Source of the DNA: an uncultured Bdellovibrionales bacterium
GTDB taxonomy: Bacteria > Bdellovibrionota > Bdellovibrionia > Bdellovibrionales > UBA1609
Assembly: GCA_903833275.1 (NCBI GenBank)
Contig: CAILEP010000006.1
Span: forward strand, 195,652 to 259,651
Direction of reading: 5' to 3'
DNA: 64,000 nt
Shown here: positions 1-7,424 of the stretch, piece by piece
How positions within the stretch are numbered: position 1 is the first letter of the stretch
Layout: every line of letters begins with the position of its first letter
The notes under the pieces: generated by a model
What the model saw: the letters and a program-made list of their open reading frames with translations, nothing else
Database searches by the model: none
Told to the model about the DNA's origin: nothing
Program-made: the position numbers and the translations under genes

Positions 1-144
1 ACCGCGTGGGCCGGTGAATAAAAGCGCATGGGGAGTGCGATCATTTCGAAGCGCATTGAGTAGCGTTTGACTGATATGCAGCTGCCCAACAAGTTCGTCG
101 AAAATTTGCGGACGCCATTTGCGTGCTAAAACTTGATAAGCCAA
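1..144 (-). CDS. dnaX: DNA polymerase III subunit gamma/tau, N-terminal fragment
   Basis: Reading the minus strand from position 144 gives 48 open codons to the window edge. The translation contains [15 protein letters not shown] and ends LLFTGPRG, the hallmark N-terminus of the DnaX clamp-loader ATPase running into its Walker A P-loop, which lies outside the window. The start is a TTG at 142-144, preceded on the minus strand by a GGGGA Shine-Dalgarno-like stretch about five bases away. The protein loads the beta clamp in the replisome. It lies directly downstream of the small SRP RNA gene on the same strand, an arrangement known in other bacteria (for example scr-dnaX in Bacillus). Only the 5' end is present. 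Confidence 0.88.
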   Translation of the reverse strand, partial: MAYQVLARKWRPQIFDELVGQLHISQTLLNALRNDRTPHALLFTGPRG

Positions 145-187
145 TGAATCCCCAAAAAAAGAATACCCCAAAAAAAGCGCAAAAAAA

Positions 188-287
188 GTGGCCAGGCACC
201 CCATATCACATGGGTTCTCGAGTACCGTTGCTCCCTTTCGGGCCTAGCGGGGTTCGTCAAAAGCACCATTGTACGGGACCTGGCCGC
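188..287 (-). ncRNA. ffs: Small signal recognition particle RNA (4.5S / scRNA type)
   Basis: On the minus strand the segment folds into one long hairpin: GGCCAGG (279-285) pairs with CCTGGCC (190-196). Its apex carries the SRP domain IV signature, CUAGG-CCC-GAAA-GGG-AGCA followed by ACGG. This matches the conserved CAGG / GNAA tetraloop / AGCA core bound by Ffh. Length is about 96-100 nt, the usual small bacterial form. A T7 run follows the stem (181-187), as in an intrinsic terminator. It lies just upstream of dnaX on the same strand, with a good promoter at 292-320. The RNA scaffolds Ffh for co-translational membrane targeting. The symmetric loop reads UAGG where CAGG is usual, and the tetraloop is GAAA rather than GGAA. 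Confidence 0.85.
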
Positions 288-291
288 CGAG

Positions 292-320
292 ACCATATCA
301 AGGCCGCATTGCGTTGTAAA
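292..320 (-). promoter_or_regulatory. Sigma-70-type promoter for the SRP RNA
   Basis: Minus-strand -35 TTTACA (315-320) and -10 TATGGT (292-297) are separated by exactly 17 bases. The predicted start, about seven bases downstream near 285, coincides with the first base of the SRP RNA terminal stem. Seen by eye, not scored. Confidence 0.6.
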
Positions 321-378
321 GCTACATAAAGTCGAGAGAATTCTTGAACCGGCGGGCGCTCGTTGTCATCTTTCTGGT

Positions 379-915
379 ATGGAAGAATCTGAGTCACCCA
401 CCGAGCATCTGCAAGAAGAAATACAGCACGCCGCCACCCATGGCGGGGGCCATAACGAATCTGCGGAGTCTCGCGCCAAACTGATCAGCACCAGCGCCCT
501 TCTATCGGCCATCGTTGCCGTGCTTGCCGCGATTTCATCATTGATGTCGGGCCGCTATGCCAACGAAGCCATGATTGAGCAAATTAAAAGTTCGGATCAG
601 TGGGCACACTACCAAGCAAAAAGCATCAAGGCGTCGATTGCCGAATTAAAAGAAAATTTAGGGCACGATACTAAATCCAAAGAGGACTATCGGCGAGACC
701 AAGAAGCGATTCGCGAAAAAGCCGAAGAAGCCCAACGAGCGTCAGAACATAATTTGCGTCAGCATGAATCTTGGGCCGGGGCCGTCACCTTCTTTCAGGT
801 TTCGATTGCCCTTATTGCCATCACCATTCTCACCCGTCGTCGTCGGTTTTTCGCCCTCGCCATTTCACTAAGCGTCGTCGGGCTTGTCATGATGGTGCGC
901 TCTTACTTTCTTTAG
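379..915 (+). CDS. DUF4337-family membrane protein
   Basis: 178 residues. An acidic, His-rich N-terminus (about 1-35) is followed by a transmembrane segment (about 37-62, LISTSALLSAIVAVLAAISS), a charged and probably coiled-coil periplasmic or cytoplasmic stretch (about 65-135, rich in K/E/Q), and two further hydrophobic segments (about 135-175). This TM - coiled coil - two TM layout, with the R-A-K/SMSGRYAN-type motif after the first helix, is that of DUF4337 proteins, whose function is unknown. The ATG at 379 has no convincing ribosome-binding site. The gene stands alone, divergent from the SRP RNA. Confidence 0.75.
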   Translation: MEESESPTEHLQEEIQHAATHGGGHNESAESRAKLISTSALLSAIVAVLAAISSLMSGRYANEAMIEQIKSSDQWAHYQAKSIKASIAELKENLGHDTKSKEDYRRDQEAIREKAEEAQRASEHNLRQHESWAGAVTFFQVSIALIAITILTRRRRFFALAISLSVVGLVMMVRSYFL

Positions 916-1059
916 TCACATTTGGCGTCCGAGAAGTGCCAATATTTGGCATTAAATTATTGATTTTATAAACCTCGACAATTCGCACTCTGATTCGGCT
1001 CTAGCTCGCATATACTGCGGCGGGTTCACCTATTAAATCTCTTCAGTCGAGGGTCGAAT

Positions 1060-2256
1060 ATGAAATCTGCGTTAACGTACTTAGTTTTACCTGCGCTCTG
1101 CCTAACGCTCACAGCGTGCCCGCCTAAAAAATCAGAAGTACACAGTGACCCGCAATTTCGAACCGTGGTTATGGGCGACCCGATGATGGTGGTAAAAGGG
1201 GCTCAGTTTAACCGGCTCACGAATTTGTCGTATTTCTCTAACGTGCAATCGGTTGAATTATTTTCGATAGTTCAATTTGTTCAAAAAGCATCGGCAAATC
1301 TGTCTCAGCCAGTAAGTCAAGAAACTCTTCAAAAAAGCGAAGCCCCCAGAGAGACCGTCGCGAGCGGCCCAAAGACAATACATTTTGAAGTGAGTCTTCT
1401 AAAAGACACTTTTGAAGACAAAAGTTATCAACTTAAGAATGACAAATTGACGATTGTCCTTAGCAATAAGGGCGACGCCTTAAAGGGTGTGACTTCGACA
1501 GCGACAATTTTTCGAAATGGCACTGAAGAGACGGCTGAAGTGTTGCACTTTAGCCAGTCAGAAGATGTAAAGAAAATGAGCATTTTGCTGCACACTGAAG
1601 GTAAGCACGACCAGCAGGGCGAGAGCTTAATTGCACTTTATTTTGCTAAAAATGCGAAATTGGTGAGCCCGCCGGTGATCACACCTAAACTTGAAATTAA
1701 CAGCTACGTTAAATTCAATTATCTGTTGGGGCCGAATGCCAAATTGCCGTGGGCACCTTATGGCCCGATTGTTCTCAATATTTGTGGCGCTGATGCTGAA
1801 GGGTTTCGCTCTCAAATTAAATCGGCCGTTGATAAATGGAATACGGGGCTCAATTCGCTTCAAAAAATAAACCTTTTTAGTGCGAAAAAATATTTTCCGT
1901 TTAGCGATTTGTCGCAACATTGCGTTTATTACGTAGAGAGTTTTATCGTTAATCCTGACCCTCGATTAGCAATGTATGGCCTCACCTTTGCGGTGCCTGA
2001 TCTCGAAAATTCAAATATTTTAGATAGCGATGTGTTCTTATTCGATGGTGAGTTTCAAAAAGCAGCTCGCTGGAATTCAGCTGAAGTTATGGTCGAGAAA
2101 TTAAAATTTGCAATCGTGCATGAGCTCGGCCATTTTTTGGGCCTTGATCATCAGTTTGACCCGGCGATACCCAGTATTATGGGCTATGATTTCAGAATTG
2201 GCCTCGATTTAACCGCGTACGACTTAGCGGCGATTCGAACGCTTTATCAACAGTAG
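1060..2256 (+). CDS. Matrixin-like metalloprotease lipoprotein
   Basis: 398 residues. The first 20 form a lipoprotein signal ending LTAC (Cys20). The C-terminus carries the full metzincin zinc motif HELGHFLGLDH (His354, Glu355, His358, His364) and a following Met-turn SIMGYD (Met374), placing the catalytic domain at about 220-398 in the matrixin/astacin-like clan. The middle (about 90-210) is unassigned and may be a propeptide or binding domain. It is probably anchored in the outer membrane and degrades proteins in the periplasm or outside the cell. All catalytic residues are present. Substrate cannot be told. Its 3' end overlaps the convergent small gene by 10 bases. Confidence 0.8.
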   Translation: MKSALTYLVLPALCLTLTACPPKKSEVHSDPQFRTVVMGDPMMVVKGAQFNRLTNLSYFSNVQSVELFSIVQFVQKASANLSQPVSQETLQKSEAPRETVASGPKTIHFEVSLLKDTFEDKSYQLKNDKLTIVLSNKGDALKGVTSTATIFRNGTEETAEVLHFSQSEDVKKMSILLHTEGKHDQQGESLIALYFAKNAKLVSPPVITPKLEINSYVKFNYLLGPNAKLPWAPYGPIVLNICGADAEGFRSQIKSAVDKWNTGLNSLQKINLFSAKKYFPFSDLSQHCVYYVESFIVNPDPRLAMYGLTFAVPDLENSNILDSDVFLFDGEFQKAARWNSAEVMVEKLKFAIVHELGHFLGLDHQFDPAIPSIMGYDFRIGLDLTAYDLAAIRTLYQQ

Positions 2257-2567
2257 TTATCGACGGTTTGGTAGAGCGCACTGATTGCATTTAAGATCGT
2301 CGCTTGGTCAAACCTTGCAGTCAGGTTTCGAACTAAGCCTTCGGCCGCGCCATTGTTACGTAAAATCAATCGCCATCTTTTCTCTCGCGCATTGTAAAGC
2401 GCGATAATCATAAAATGAGTGGGTGCTGAGCTTTCATGCACGCAAAGCACTTGGTCTTCAAAGGTAAACCAAAGTATCAACCGATCGGCCGGCGTTTTGG
2501 TCCGTGTTTTATCGATAAATTCGGATTTTAGATCCGAAAAACCGGCGACAACTTGGTGCGTACGCAT
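2247..2567 (-). CDS. Hypothetical protein, 106 aa
   Basis: I do not recognise this soluble 106-residue protein. It has mixed alpha/beta composition, no signal peptide and no membrane segment. The ATG at 2565-2567 is preceded by AGGAG at good spacing, which supports a real gene. That ribosome-binding site lies inside a hairpin (2572-2595). It lies downstream of nothing obvious and converges on the metalloprotease gene, overlapping its last 10 bases. Confidence 0.6.
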   Translation of the reverse strand: MRTHQVVAGFSDLKSEFIDKTRTKTPADRLILWFTFEDQVLCVHESSAPTHFMIIALYNAREKRWRLILRNNGAAEGLVRNLTARFDQATILNAISALYQTVDNYC

Positions 2568-2571
2568 GTGA

Positions 2572-2595
2572 TGCTCCTGGTGAAAACCAGAAGCA
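2572..2595 (-). promoter_or_regulatory. Hairpin that would hide the ribosome-binding site of the 106-aa gene
   Basis: TGCTCCTGG (2572-2580) and CCAGAAGCA (2587-2595) pair across a six-base loop with one mismatch. On the minus-strand mRNA the AGGAG ribosome-binding site of the downstream gene (2574-2578) lies within the stem. This could dampen or regulate translation. No ligand or partner is suggested by the sequence. Confidence 0.4.
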
Positions 2596-2621
2596 CCTAA
2601 AGCAGGTATTGTGCCAAGTGC

Positions 2622-3686
2622 CTAAAGCATGCGCGCCAGTTTTTCGAGCGACTCGGCTTCTCCGGCCCAATAATTAAAATCAGTGAATTGCGGAAACAGT
2701 CGCGGAAAGGAGGGGTCCTCCCACCGGCGTGCGATCCAGGCGGCATAATGAATCAAGCGCAGGCCACGCAGGGCCGGTATCAAGGCGAGATCTGATTCGT
2801 CGAAGCGACGAAATTCGGCGTAACCCTCGAGGAGGGCCTCTAATTCGGCGGCGCCCTCGTCGGTGTCTTCACCGTCTGAAAGCAGCATCCAAAAATCTTG
2901 CACCGGCGGGCCCATGCAGAAATCATCAAAGTCGACAAAGAAAAACTCAGAGGCCGCCGCCGTGGTGACCCCAGCGGGGGCCGTCATGTCGGCGCGAAAA
3001 TCGGTGCGCAAAATATTGCCGCGGTGGCAATCGCCGTGAATTCGTATAAAGCTTCGCGCACGATTTTGATCGAGTTCGTAATCGAGAAAATCTAAGATCT
3101 CTTCGGCCGCCGCGAAATAGCGTTGGGCCACTTCGGGCGCCACCACACGCTCAAGAATTGATAGATTTTCGTAGCCGTAGGTTTCTGCAGTTAGCACGGG
3201 GCGTGTTGGCGCTGACTTCTGCTCGCCAATATTGTGCATGCGCGCAAGAGTGCGACCGAGCCGCTTCAAGTCGGCGAGATTCAACTCATCCACCATGCGC
3301 CCTACCGCTTTCGGAAACACCGTGAACCAGATATTCTCATGTAGCGCCAACGTGTGGCCGGCAATTACGGCGGTGGTGCGACGGCCCAACCCATCAAGTT
3401 GAAGGGGGGCTACGGCAGGTAAACCATTTGAGACTAAGTCGGCCAAAAACTCGTGTTCGGCCAGAATGGTTTCTTTTGACCAGCGCCCCGGACGATAAAA
3501 TTTGGTTACGACACGCGGGGATACTCGGTTCGTCGCGTCACGGGTTGGGCTTTCAAGCCGTATATCAAATACGCGATTTTCATAGGAATTGAGCTGAGTA
3601 AACTCACCTGTGGGCTGCAAGCCAACGGTTTCGAGAGCGCTCATCACTCCGTCGGGGGTTAAATTATAAAAGTCTTCTTTTGACAT
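2622..3686 (-). CDS. srkA: SrkA/YihE-like stress-response serine/threonine kinase
   Basis: 354 residues against about 330 in E. coli SrkA. The N-terminus has the family signature LNSYENRVFDIR followed by VVTKFYRPGRWSKETILAEH. The kinase catalytic loop is HGDCHRGNIL and the metal-binding element is FVDFDDF, so the aminoglycoside-phosphotransferase-like kinase fold is complete. In E. coli this kinase protects cells from stress-induced programmed death (established for that protein). The role here is inferred from family membership. It is divergent from the TIGR02147 regulator with only 32 bases between start codons, so their promoters must overlap. Confidence 0.88.
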   Translation of the reverse strand: MSKEDFYNLTPDGVMSALETVGLQPTGEFTQLNSYENRVFDIRLESPTRDATNRVSPRVVTKFYRPGRWSKETILAEHEFLADLVSNGLPAVAPLQLDGLGRRTTAVIAGHTLALHENIWFTVFPKAVGRMVDELNLADLKRLGRTLARMHNIGEQKSAPTRPVLTAETYGYENLSILERVVAPEVAQRYFAAAEEILDFLDYELDQNRARSFIRIHGDCHRGNILRTDFRADMTAPAGVTTAAASEFFFVDFDDFCMGPPVQDFWMLLSDGEDTDEGAAELEALLEGYAEFRRFDESDLALIPALRGLRLIHYAAWIARRWEDPSFPRLFPQFTDFNYWAGEAESLEKLARML

Positions 3687-3718
3687 TCAAAAATCTCGCG
3701 TGAAATCATACTGAAACT

Positions 3719-4612
3719 ATGCAAGTTCAAACACCTTTGCCCATACCTGAAGCGAATGTCAAAGCACCAGTCATTGGAGTCTATTCAGACTTCCGTCAAT
3801 ATCTTCAGGATTTTTTTAAATTTAAATTATTTGAGCACCGCAATTCGTTCAGCACCTATTCTTATAAGACCTTCAGCGCGGCCGCCGACATTAAGTCGCC
3901 GAACTACCTAAAGCTTATAATTGACGGTGAACGCAACTTGTCGCCCGAGACGGCTCGAAAATTTGCTCGTGCGTTAGGCCTCGATCGTGAGGGCGCCGAT
4001 GAGTTTTTGCTTTTGGTTGAATATGGCCAAGCCCATGACCCACTTGAGCGCAACCGCCATCTTAAGACCTTAAATGAATTTCGAGTGCGCCGACGCATTA
4101 AGCACGGTGAGATCACCGAAGAGAAGATGGATCGAGCCCCGACTTGGGTGAGCTGGGTCATTCACACACTTGTTGACCAGAAGAACGCTAATTTTTCAGT
4201 CGAGAGTTTGCGAGATCTTTTGCAAGGGCGAGTCAGTTCAGACGACATTCGTCGAACACTTCAACAACTTTTTGATACCCAAGCCCTACAGCATGATCAT
4301 GAAACGGGTAAATTAAAGAAAGGGCTTGTGCCGCCAAGCCAAGAAGATATGTCGCCCGAGATGATTCGAAAGATTCAGTCAGAGCTTATGTATCTTGGCA
4401 TGGAGTCTCTGATCAACGGCCGCCCGTCAGAGCGTGAAATTGGCACCTTGACCGTTTGTTTGACTGAGGCCGAATTTGAAAAACTTAAGTTTGAGTTTCG
4501 TCATCTTCGCAAGCGCATCCTAAAAGATGCGCTCATCGCCCGAGAACAAGCGCCAGGCGATCGCGTATATCAATTAAATATCCAGCTTTTTCCGTTGACC
4601 AAAAAAAGCTAA
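3719..4612 (+). CDS. TIGR02147-family (DUF4423) regulator-like protein
   Basis: 297 residues. The N-terminal region (about 20-110) contains the family pattern DFRQYLQDFF, IKSPNYLKLIIDGERNLS and the ARALGLD segment, which resembles an XRE-type helix-turn-helix. The C-terminal domain (about 135-290) is the DUF4423 region. This family is expanded in Bdellovibrio and Fibrobacter and is thought to regulate transcription, without a known ligand. A perfect hairpin terminator follows the stop directly. The short divergent spacing from srkA may reflect shared control. Confidence 0.8.
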   Translation: MQVQTPLPIPEANVKAPVIGVYSDFRQYLQDFFKFKLFEHRNSFSTYSYKTFSAAADIKSPNYLKLIIDGERNLSPETARKFARALGLDREGADEFLLLVEYGQAHDPLERNRHLKTLNEFRVRRRIKHGEITEEKMDRAPTWVSWVIHTLVDQKNANFSVESLRDLLQGRVSSDDIRRTLQQLFDTQALQHDHETGKLKKGLVPPSQEDMSPEMIRKIQSELMYLGMESLINGRPSEREIGTLTVCLTEAEFEKLKFEFRHLRKRILKDALIAREQAPGDRVYQLNIQLFPLTKKS

Positions 4613-4641
4613 GGAAAAAAGGTACGGCGTACCTTTTTTCC
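4613..4641. terminator. Bidirectional intrinsic terminator, perfect 13-bp stem
   Basis: GGAAAAAAGGTAC (4613-4625) and its exact reverse complement (4629-4641) flank a three-base loop. The A6/T6 tracts give a U-run in both directions. It begins one base after the stop of the plus-strand gene and ends two bases before the stop of the convergent XRE gene, so it can serve both. Confidence 0.85.
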
Positions 4642-4643
4642 TC

Positions 4644-4967
4644 TTAAACTGCGAGACCCATTGGCAGTGCCATCATTTCGTCACCGGTGGAGCCCCCCCG
4701 ATACTTCAGGGCGTCGTCGATCGATGAAGTGGGGCCATTCATTTGCTTATCGATGGCTAGATCGATGAGCTGCTCCAGGTCAATGCCAAGCGTCTGTAGC
4801 AGATGGCTGAGGTCGCCAGCTCGAATCTCCGTGTGCTGGCGAAAGAACCGATTGACCGAAATTCGCGACATCGCGCATTCACGTGCAATCTGCTCCTGCG
4901 TCATGCCTTTCAATTTGGCAAGGATCGCGAGCTTTCGGCCTAAACTTGATTCTGATGATTCGCTCAT
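4644..4967 (-). CDS. Small XRE-family transcriptional regulator
   Basis: 107 residues from the ATG at 4965-4967, chosen because AGGGGG sits just upstream; a longer open frame to 5021 has no such site and would cover the operator. Residues about 10-62 form a lambda-repressor-like helix-turn-helix (TQEQIARECAMSRISVNRFF). The C-terminal 40 residues are unassigned. An 8-bp inverted repeat just upstream (4983-5007) suggests autoregulation. The regulated genes are not evident, although the QEGLA operon starts immediately upstream on the same strand. Confidence 0.8.
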   Translation of the reverse strand: MSESSESSLGRKLAILAKLKGMTQEQIARECAMSRISVNRFFRQHTEIRAGDLSHLLQTLGIDLEQLIDLAIDKQMNGPTSSIDDALKYRGGSTGDEMMALPMGLAV

Positions 4968-4982
4968 AATTACCCCCTTAGG

Positions 4983-5007
4983 TAGTGGAGTCACATATTC
5001 TCCACTA
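4983..5007. promoter_or_regulatory. Inverted-repeat operator upstream of the XRE gene
   Basis: TAGTGGAG (4983-4990) and its exact complement CTCCACTA (5000-5007) are separated by nine bases, so the half-sites are 17 bp centre to centre. Position between the regulator's ribosome-binding site and the upstream gene fits an autoregulatory operator. This is inferred from symmetry and location. Confidence 0.5.
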
Positions 5008-5072
5008 AACAAGAGTAGCAAAGACTATACCAACTTATCTGGGGCCAAACAGGTACCGGGCATAAGCTGCGC

Positions 5073-6332
5073 TTAGGTTTGACCAAATTCTTTATCGAGG
5101 GTGCCAACGCGGATTTTATTGGCGAATAATGAAAAGGCGAGATATGCGCCTAGCGTCGGCACTTGGGCGAGCCACGGAGGCAGATATTTTGGGGGCAAAA
5201 TTAGCCCAGAGTCATAAAAGCTTGAAAGCTTCTCGGCGTCATCAAAGGTCATCCGGCCGCTAAAAAGAACACGTGCGAGGCCCAATTTTTGGTTTTTCAT
5301 GGCCCATCTAAAGAAGCCATGGGCGCGGAGCAGCCCATCGAGATAAACAGAGTCTTTCGTAAAGGCAATACTGCCCTTCGGGTCGCCGCCGCGAAAAATT
5401 CGTTGCGTCGAGCTGTAGCTTTCATTTTCGCTCTGCTTGTTTTGCATAAAGTATTCGAAAACCTCGACAAAGTTGGCCCCCTTTAGGGCCATGTCGACGG
5501 CCAGAACGCGCAAGGCGATGCGCTTAAGTCTATCTAGGTCAATCGCGCCAGTGATCAGTTCTGCGAACGTGGCGAGGCCTTCTTGCGTGCTGGTGGTGCG
5601 AGGGGCACCAAGGCCGAGCGATGACAGGTTCTTTTGATATTTACCGTTGATCGCGGTCAGGGTGTGAACAAAAACCTCGTGTTCAAGCAGTTGTTTAAAA
5701 TCAAACGGAGAAAAACAGGTGCCTGAACGTAAACGAATGCGGGTCACCCCGGCAGCAGCCTTCGGAACGAGATTTTCATCGACGATGACATTGATTTTAT
5801 CGCTCGTGATGACCTGTTTGATCGCTTCTTCGAGCTGCACCTTAATGGTATCGGCCAAAACACAAACTTCATGCTCAGCGAGATTAAAGAACTCATTGAA
5901 CTGATCGGCAATTTCGATAAAAAACTTCGCCGCTTCAACGCTCGAGATCTTGCCGCCGGCCACCATGTCTCCAGGCTTTCCGTACATCTCAATCGAATAT
6001 TTAACCATTTCGGGCTTGCCGAGGCTCTCAACTAATTTGTGGCCAAGCCAATAACTGTGGGCCGTATCATGAATAAATTGGGCGACAGGGTGCCCGGTTT
6101 TAGTGCCGGCGATAACACGATCAAGACGTTTCAGAGGCTCAATAAATTGCCGTTCGGGATATTCAATAACAGGGGGAGTGCGCTCGCCCTTCCGGTAGCT
6201 TGCTAAAAATTTCTCCTGAGTGTCTTTGGGCCACTCCACGAGGTTTAAAATTTTAAATTGGCCCGCCACCTCGACAAGTTCGCGGTCAAGGCTGAGATAA
6301 TTTTGAATTTCTGGGTCTATAACGGCCGTCAT
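5073..6332 (-). CDS. DUF1704 / QEGLA-motif putative metallopeptidase (MATCAP-like)
   Basis: 419 residues. The protein carries HEVFVH (His218, Glu219, His223), an HExxxH variant of the zinc-binding motif, followed about 28 residues later by QEGLA (Gln250-Glu251), whose Glu would be the third ligand. This is the DUF1704 family, which bacterial annotation calls flavohemoglobin expression-modulating QEGLA protein. The same fold and motifs occur in the eukaryotic tubulin tyrosine carboxypeptidases MATCAP1/2. A carboxypeptidase-type activity is therefore plausible, but the bacterial substrate is unknown. It follows the AP2-domain gene by 12 bases and is probably co-transcribed with it. Confidence 0.82.
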   Translation of the reverse strand: MTAVIDPEIQNYLSLDRELVEVAGQFKILNLVEWPKDTQEKFLASYRKGERTPPVIEYPERQFIEPLKRLDRVIAGTKTGHPVAQFIHDTAHSYWLGHKLVESLGKPEMVKYSIEMYGKPGDMVAGGKISSVEAAKFFIEIADQFNEFFNLAEHEVCVLADTIKVQLEEAIKQVITSDKINVIVDENLVPKAAAGVTRIRLRSGTCFSPFDFKQLLEHEVFVHTLTAINGKYQKNLSSLGLGAPRTTSTQEGLATFAELITGAIDLDRLKRIALRVLAVDMALKGANFVEVFEYFMQNKQSENESYSSTQRIFRGGDPKGSIAFTKDSVYLDGLLRAHGFFRWAMKNQKLGLARVLFSGRMTFDDAEKLSSFYDSGLILPPKYLPPWLAQVPTLGAYLAFSLFANKIRVGTLDKEFGQT

Positions 6333-6344
6333 GTTTTTAGCGGT

Positions 6345-6902
6345 CTACTTTTTTTTGCGAGTATCAACGACTCGGCGTACGAACGAAACTTTAACCTGGT
6401 TTTGATAAGCATCTTTACCAAAGTATTGGAGGGCCGCATGGTTGTAAGCAGCGGCCGCCTGTTCTTCGCTTTTAAAAAGACCAAGCGAAACTGATTTCCC
6501 TTTGTGTTTAATAGCTGCGCGCCAACGACGGCGGCTATTGATATAACTGACGCCTTTAAACTTTGAAGAGCCAAAGCGCCGACTGGGCGGCAAAATTCGC
6601 TGCCGCTCTTGCATGGTGCAAACCACAAGGTTTTCTTTTCGGTAATCAAAGCCTTCCATAAAGCGACGGGGGTAAACCATTTTGCCTTTTGGCGGCTTCA
6701 TTAAAAATTGCCCCAAAGAAATTTGGCGGTTGCGCCCCTGCTTATCGATGATATTTGTCACAACTTTTTTTCGGCCCGAGTCTTTGGTAAGAACGCGCCA
6801 AGTGTGTTTAGAAACGCGCGCGAGATCTGACTTGTCTATTTTGGCTTTTGAATCTGGGTTTACCTTTACGAAGCACCAATTATTATCCATTTTTGAACCC
6901 AT
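6345..6902 (-). CDS. AP2-domain DNA-binding protein with a decayed HNH-like N-terminus
   Basis: 185 residues. Residues about 112-165 (SKFKGVSYI through AAAAYNHAALQYFG) are a clear AP2/ERF DNA-binding domain. The region before it follows the layout of phage HNH homing endonucleases (LMKPPKGKMV, then a segment ending RKENLVVCT). The usual catalytic Asp-His pair is replaced by Tyr-Pro, so nuclease activity is unlikely. The C-terminus is basic. It probably descends from a homing endonuclease and now acts as a DNA-binding protein. It is 12 bases upstream of the QEGLA gene in the same orientation. Start alternatives are the ATGs at 6902 and 6890. Confidence 0.8.
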   Translation of the reverse strand: MGSKMDNNWCFVKVNPDSKAKIDKSDLARVSKHTWRVLTKDSGRKKVVTNIIDKQGRNRQISLGQFLMKPPKGKMVYPRRFMEGFDYRKENLVVCTMQERQRILPPSRRFGSSKFKGVSYINSRRRWRAAIKHKGKSVSLGLFKSEEQAAAAYNHAALQYFGKDAYQNQVKVSFVRRVVDTRKKK

Positions 6903-6979
6903 TCGGTGGCCCCAGACTTTGGTCGAGTTGGTTGAAAGAAAAGACGACGCTCTCTTAACCGCTAGATTACGCTACAGTT

Positions 6980-7408
6980 ATGGAAAAGCACAATCACAAG
7001 GCCATTGCATCGGCCGTTTTTCTACACCAAGTACTGGGTATGGTTTGGTATTCGCCGCTTTTGTTTGGTCCAGAATGGGCACTTGGTATTAGTAAAACAG
7101 AAACCCAACTCGACAAAAATAATCCGTTGCCATTTATTGCCTCGGTGTTCGCTGCCATTTTGGCCTGCTATTTAATGTCTTGGTTATTTAAAGTTTTGGT
7201 CATTGATGATTGGAAGCGCGGTCTCGCCATCGGCTTATTGATAGGATGTGGCTTTGTCGCTCCGGCACTGACGATGCACTATATGTTTATTGGTTTGCCA
7301 TACAGTGTGATTTTAATTGATACGGTGAAAGAGATCGTCGGAGCAGGGCTCACCGGTTTTTTACTTTCAACCTGGCGAGCCGATCACTCCGACGAATTTG
7401 CTAACTGA
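6980..7408 (+). CDS. DUF1761-family membrane protein
   Basis: 142 residues with four predicted membrane helices (about 8-30, 51-72, 82-104, 108-130). The opening HQVLGMVWYSPLLFGPEW matches the DUF1761 family, small inner-membrane proteins of unknown function. It is divergent from the AP2 gene and convergent with the pyrophosphatase gene 17 bases away. No operon partner is visible. Confidence 0.75.
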   Translation: MEKHNHKAIASAVFLHQVLGMVWYSPLLFGPEWALGISKTETQLDKNNPLPFIASVFAAILACYLMSWLFKVLVIDDWKRGLAIGLLIGCGFVAPALTMHYMFIGLPYSVILIDTVKEIVGAGLTGFLLSTWRADHSDEFAN

Positions 7409-7424
7409 TACCTCTTAGTGAGGG

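Noticed and set aside
123..329. 68-residue plus-strand open frame
   Set aside because: It runs antisense through the SRP RNA gene and the start of dnaX and has no protein-like composition or ribosome-binding site.
2596..2629. Direct repeat CCTAAAGCA twice
   Set aside because: Nine bases only, one copy in coding sequence; probably chance.
4968..5021. N-terminal extension of the XRE regulator to 5021
   Set aside because: The downstream ATG has a strong ribosome-binding site and the extension would overlap the symmetric operator.
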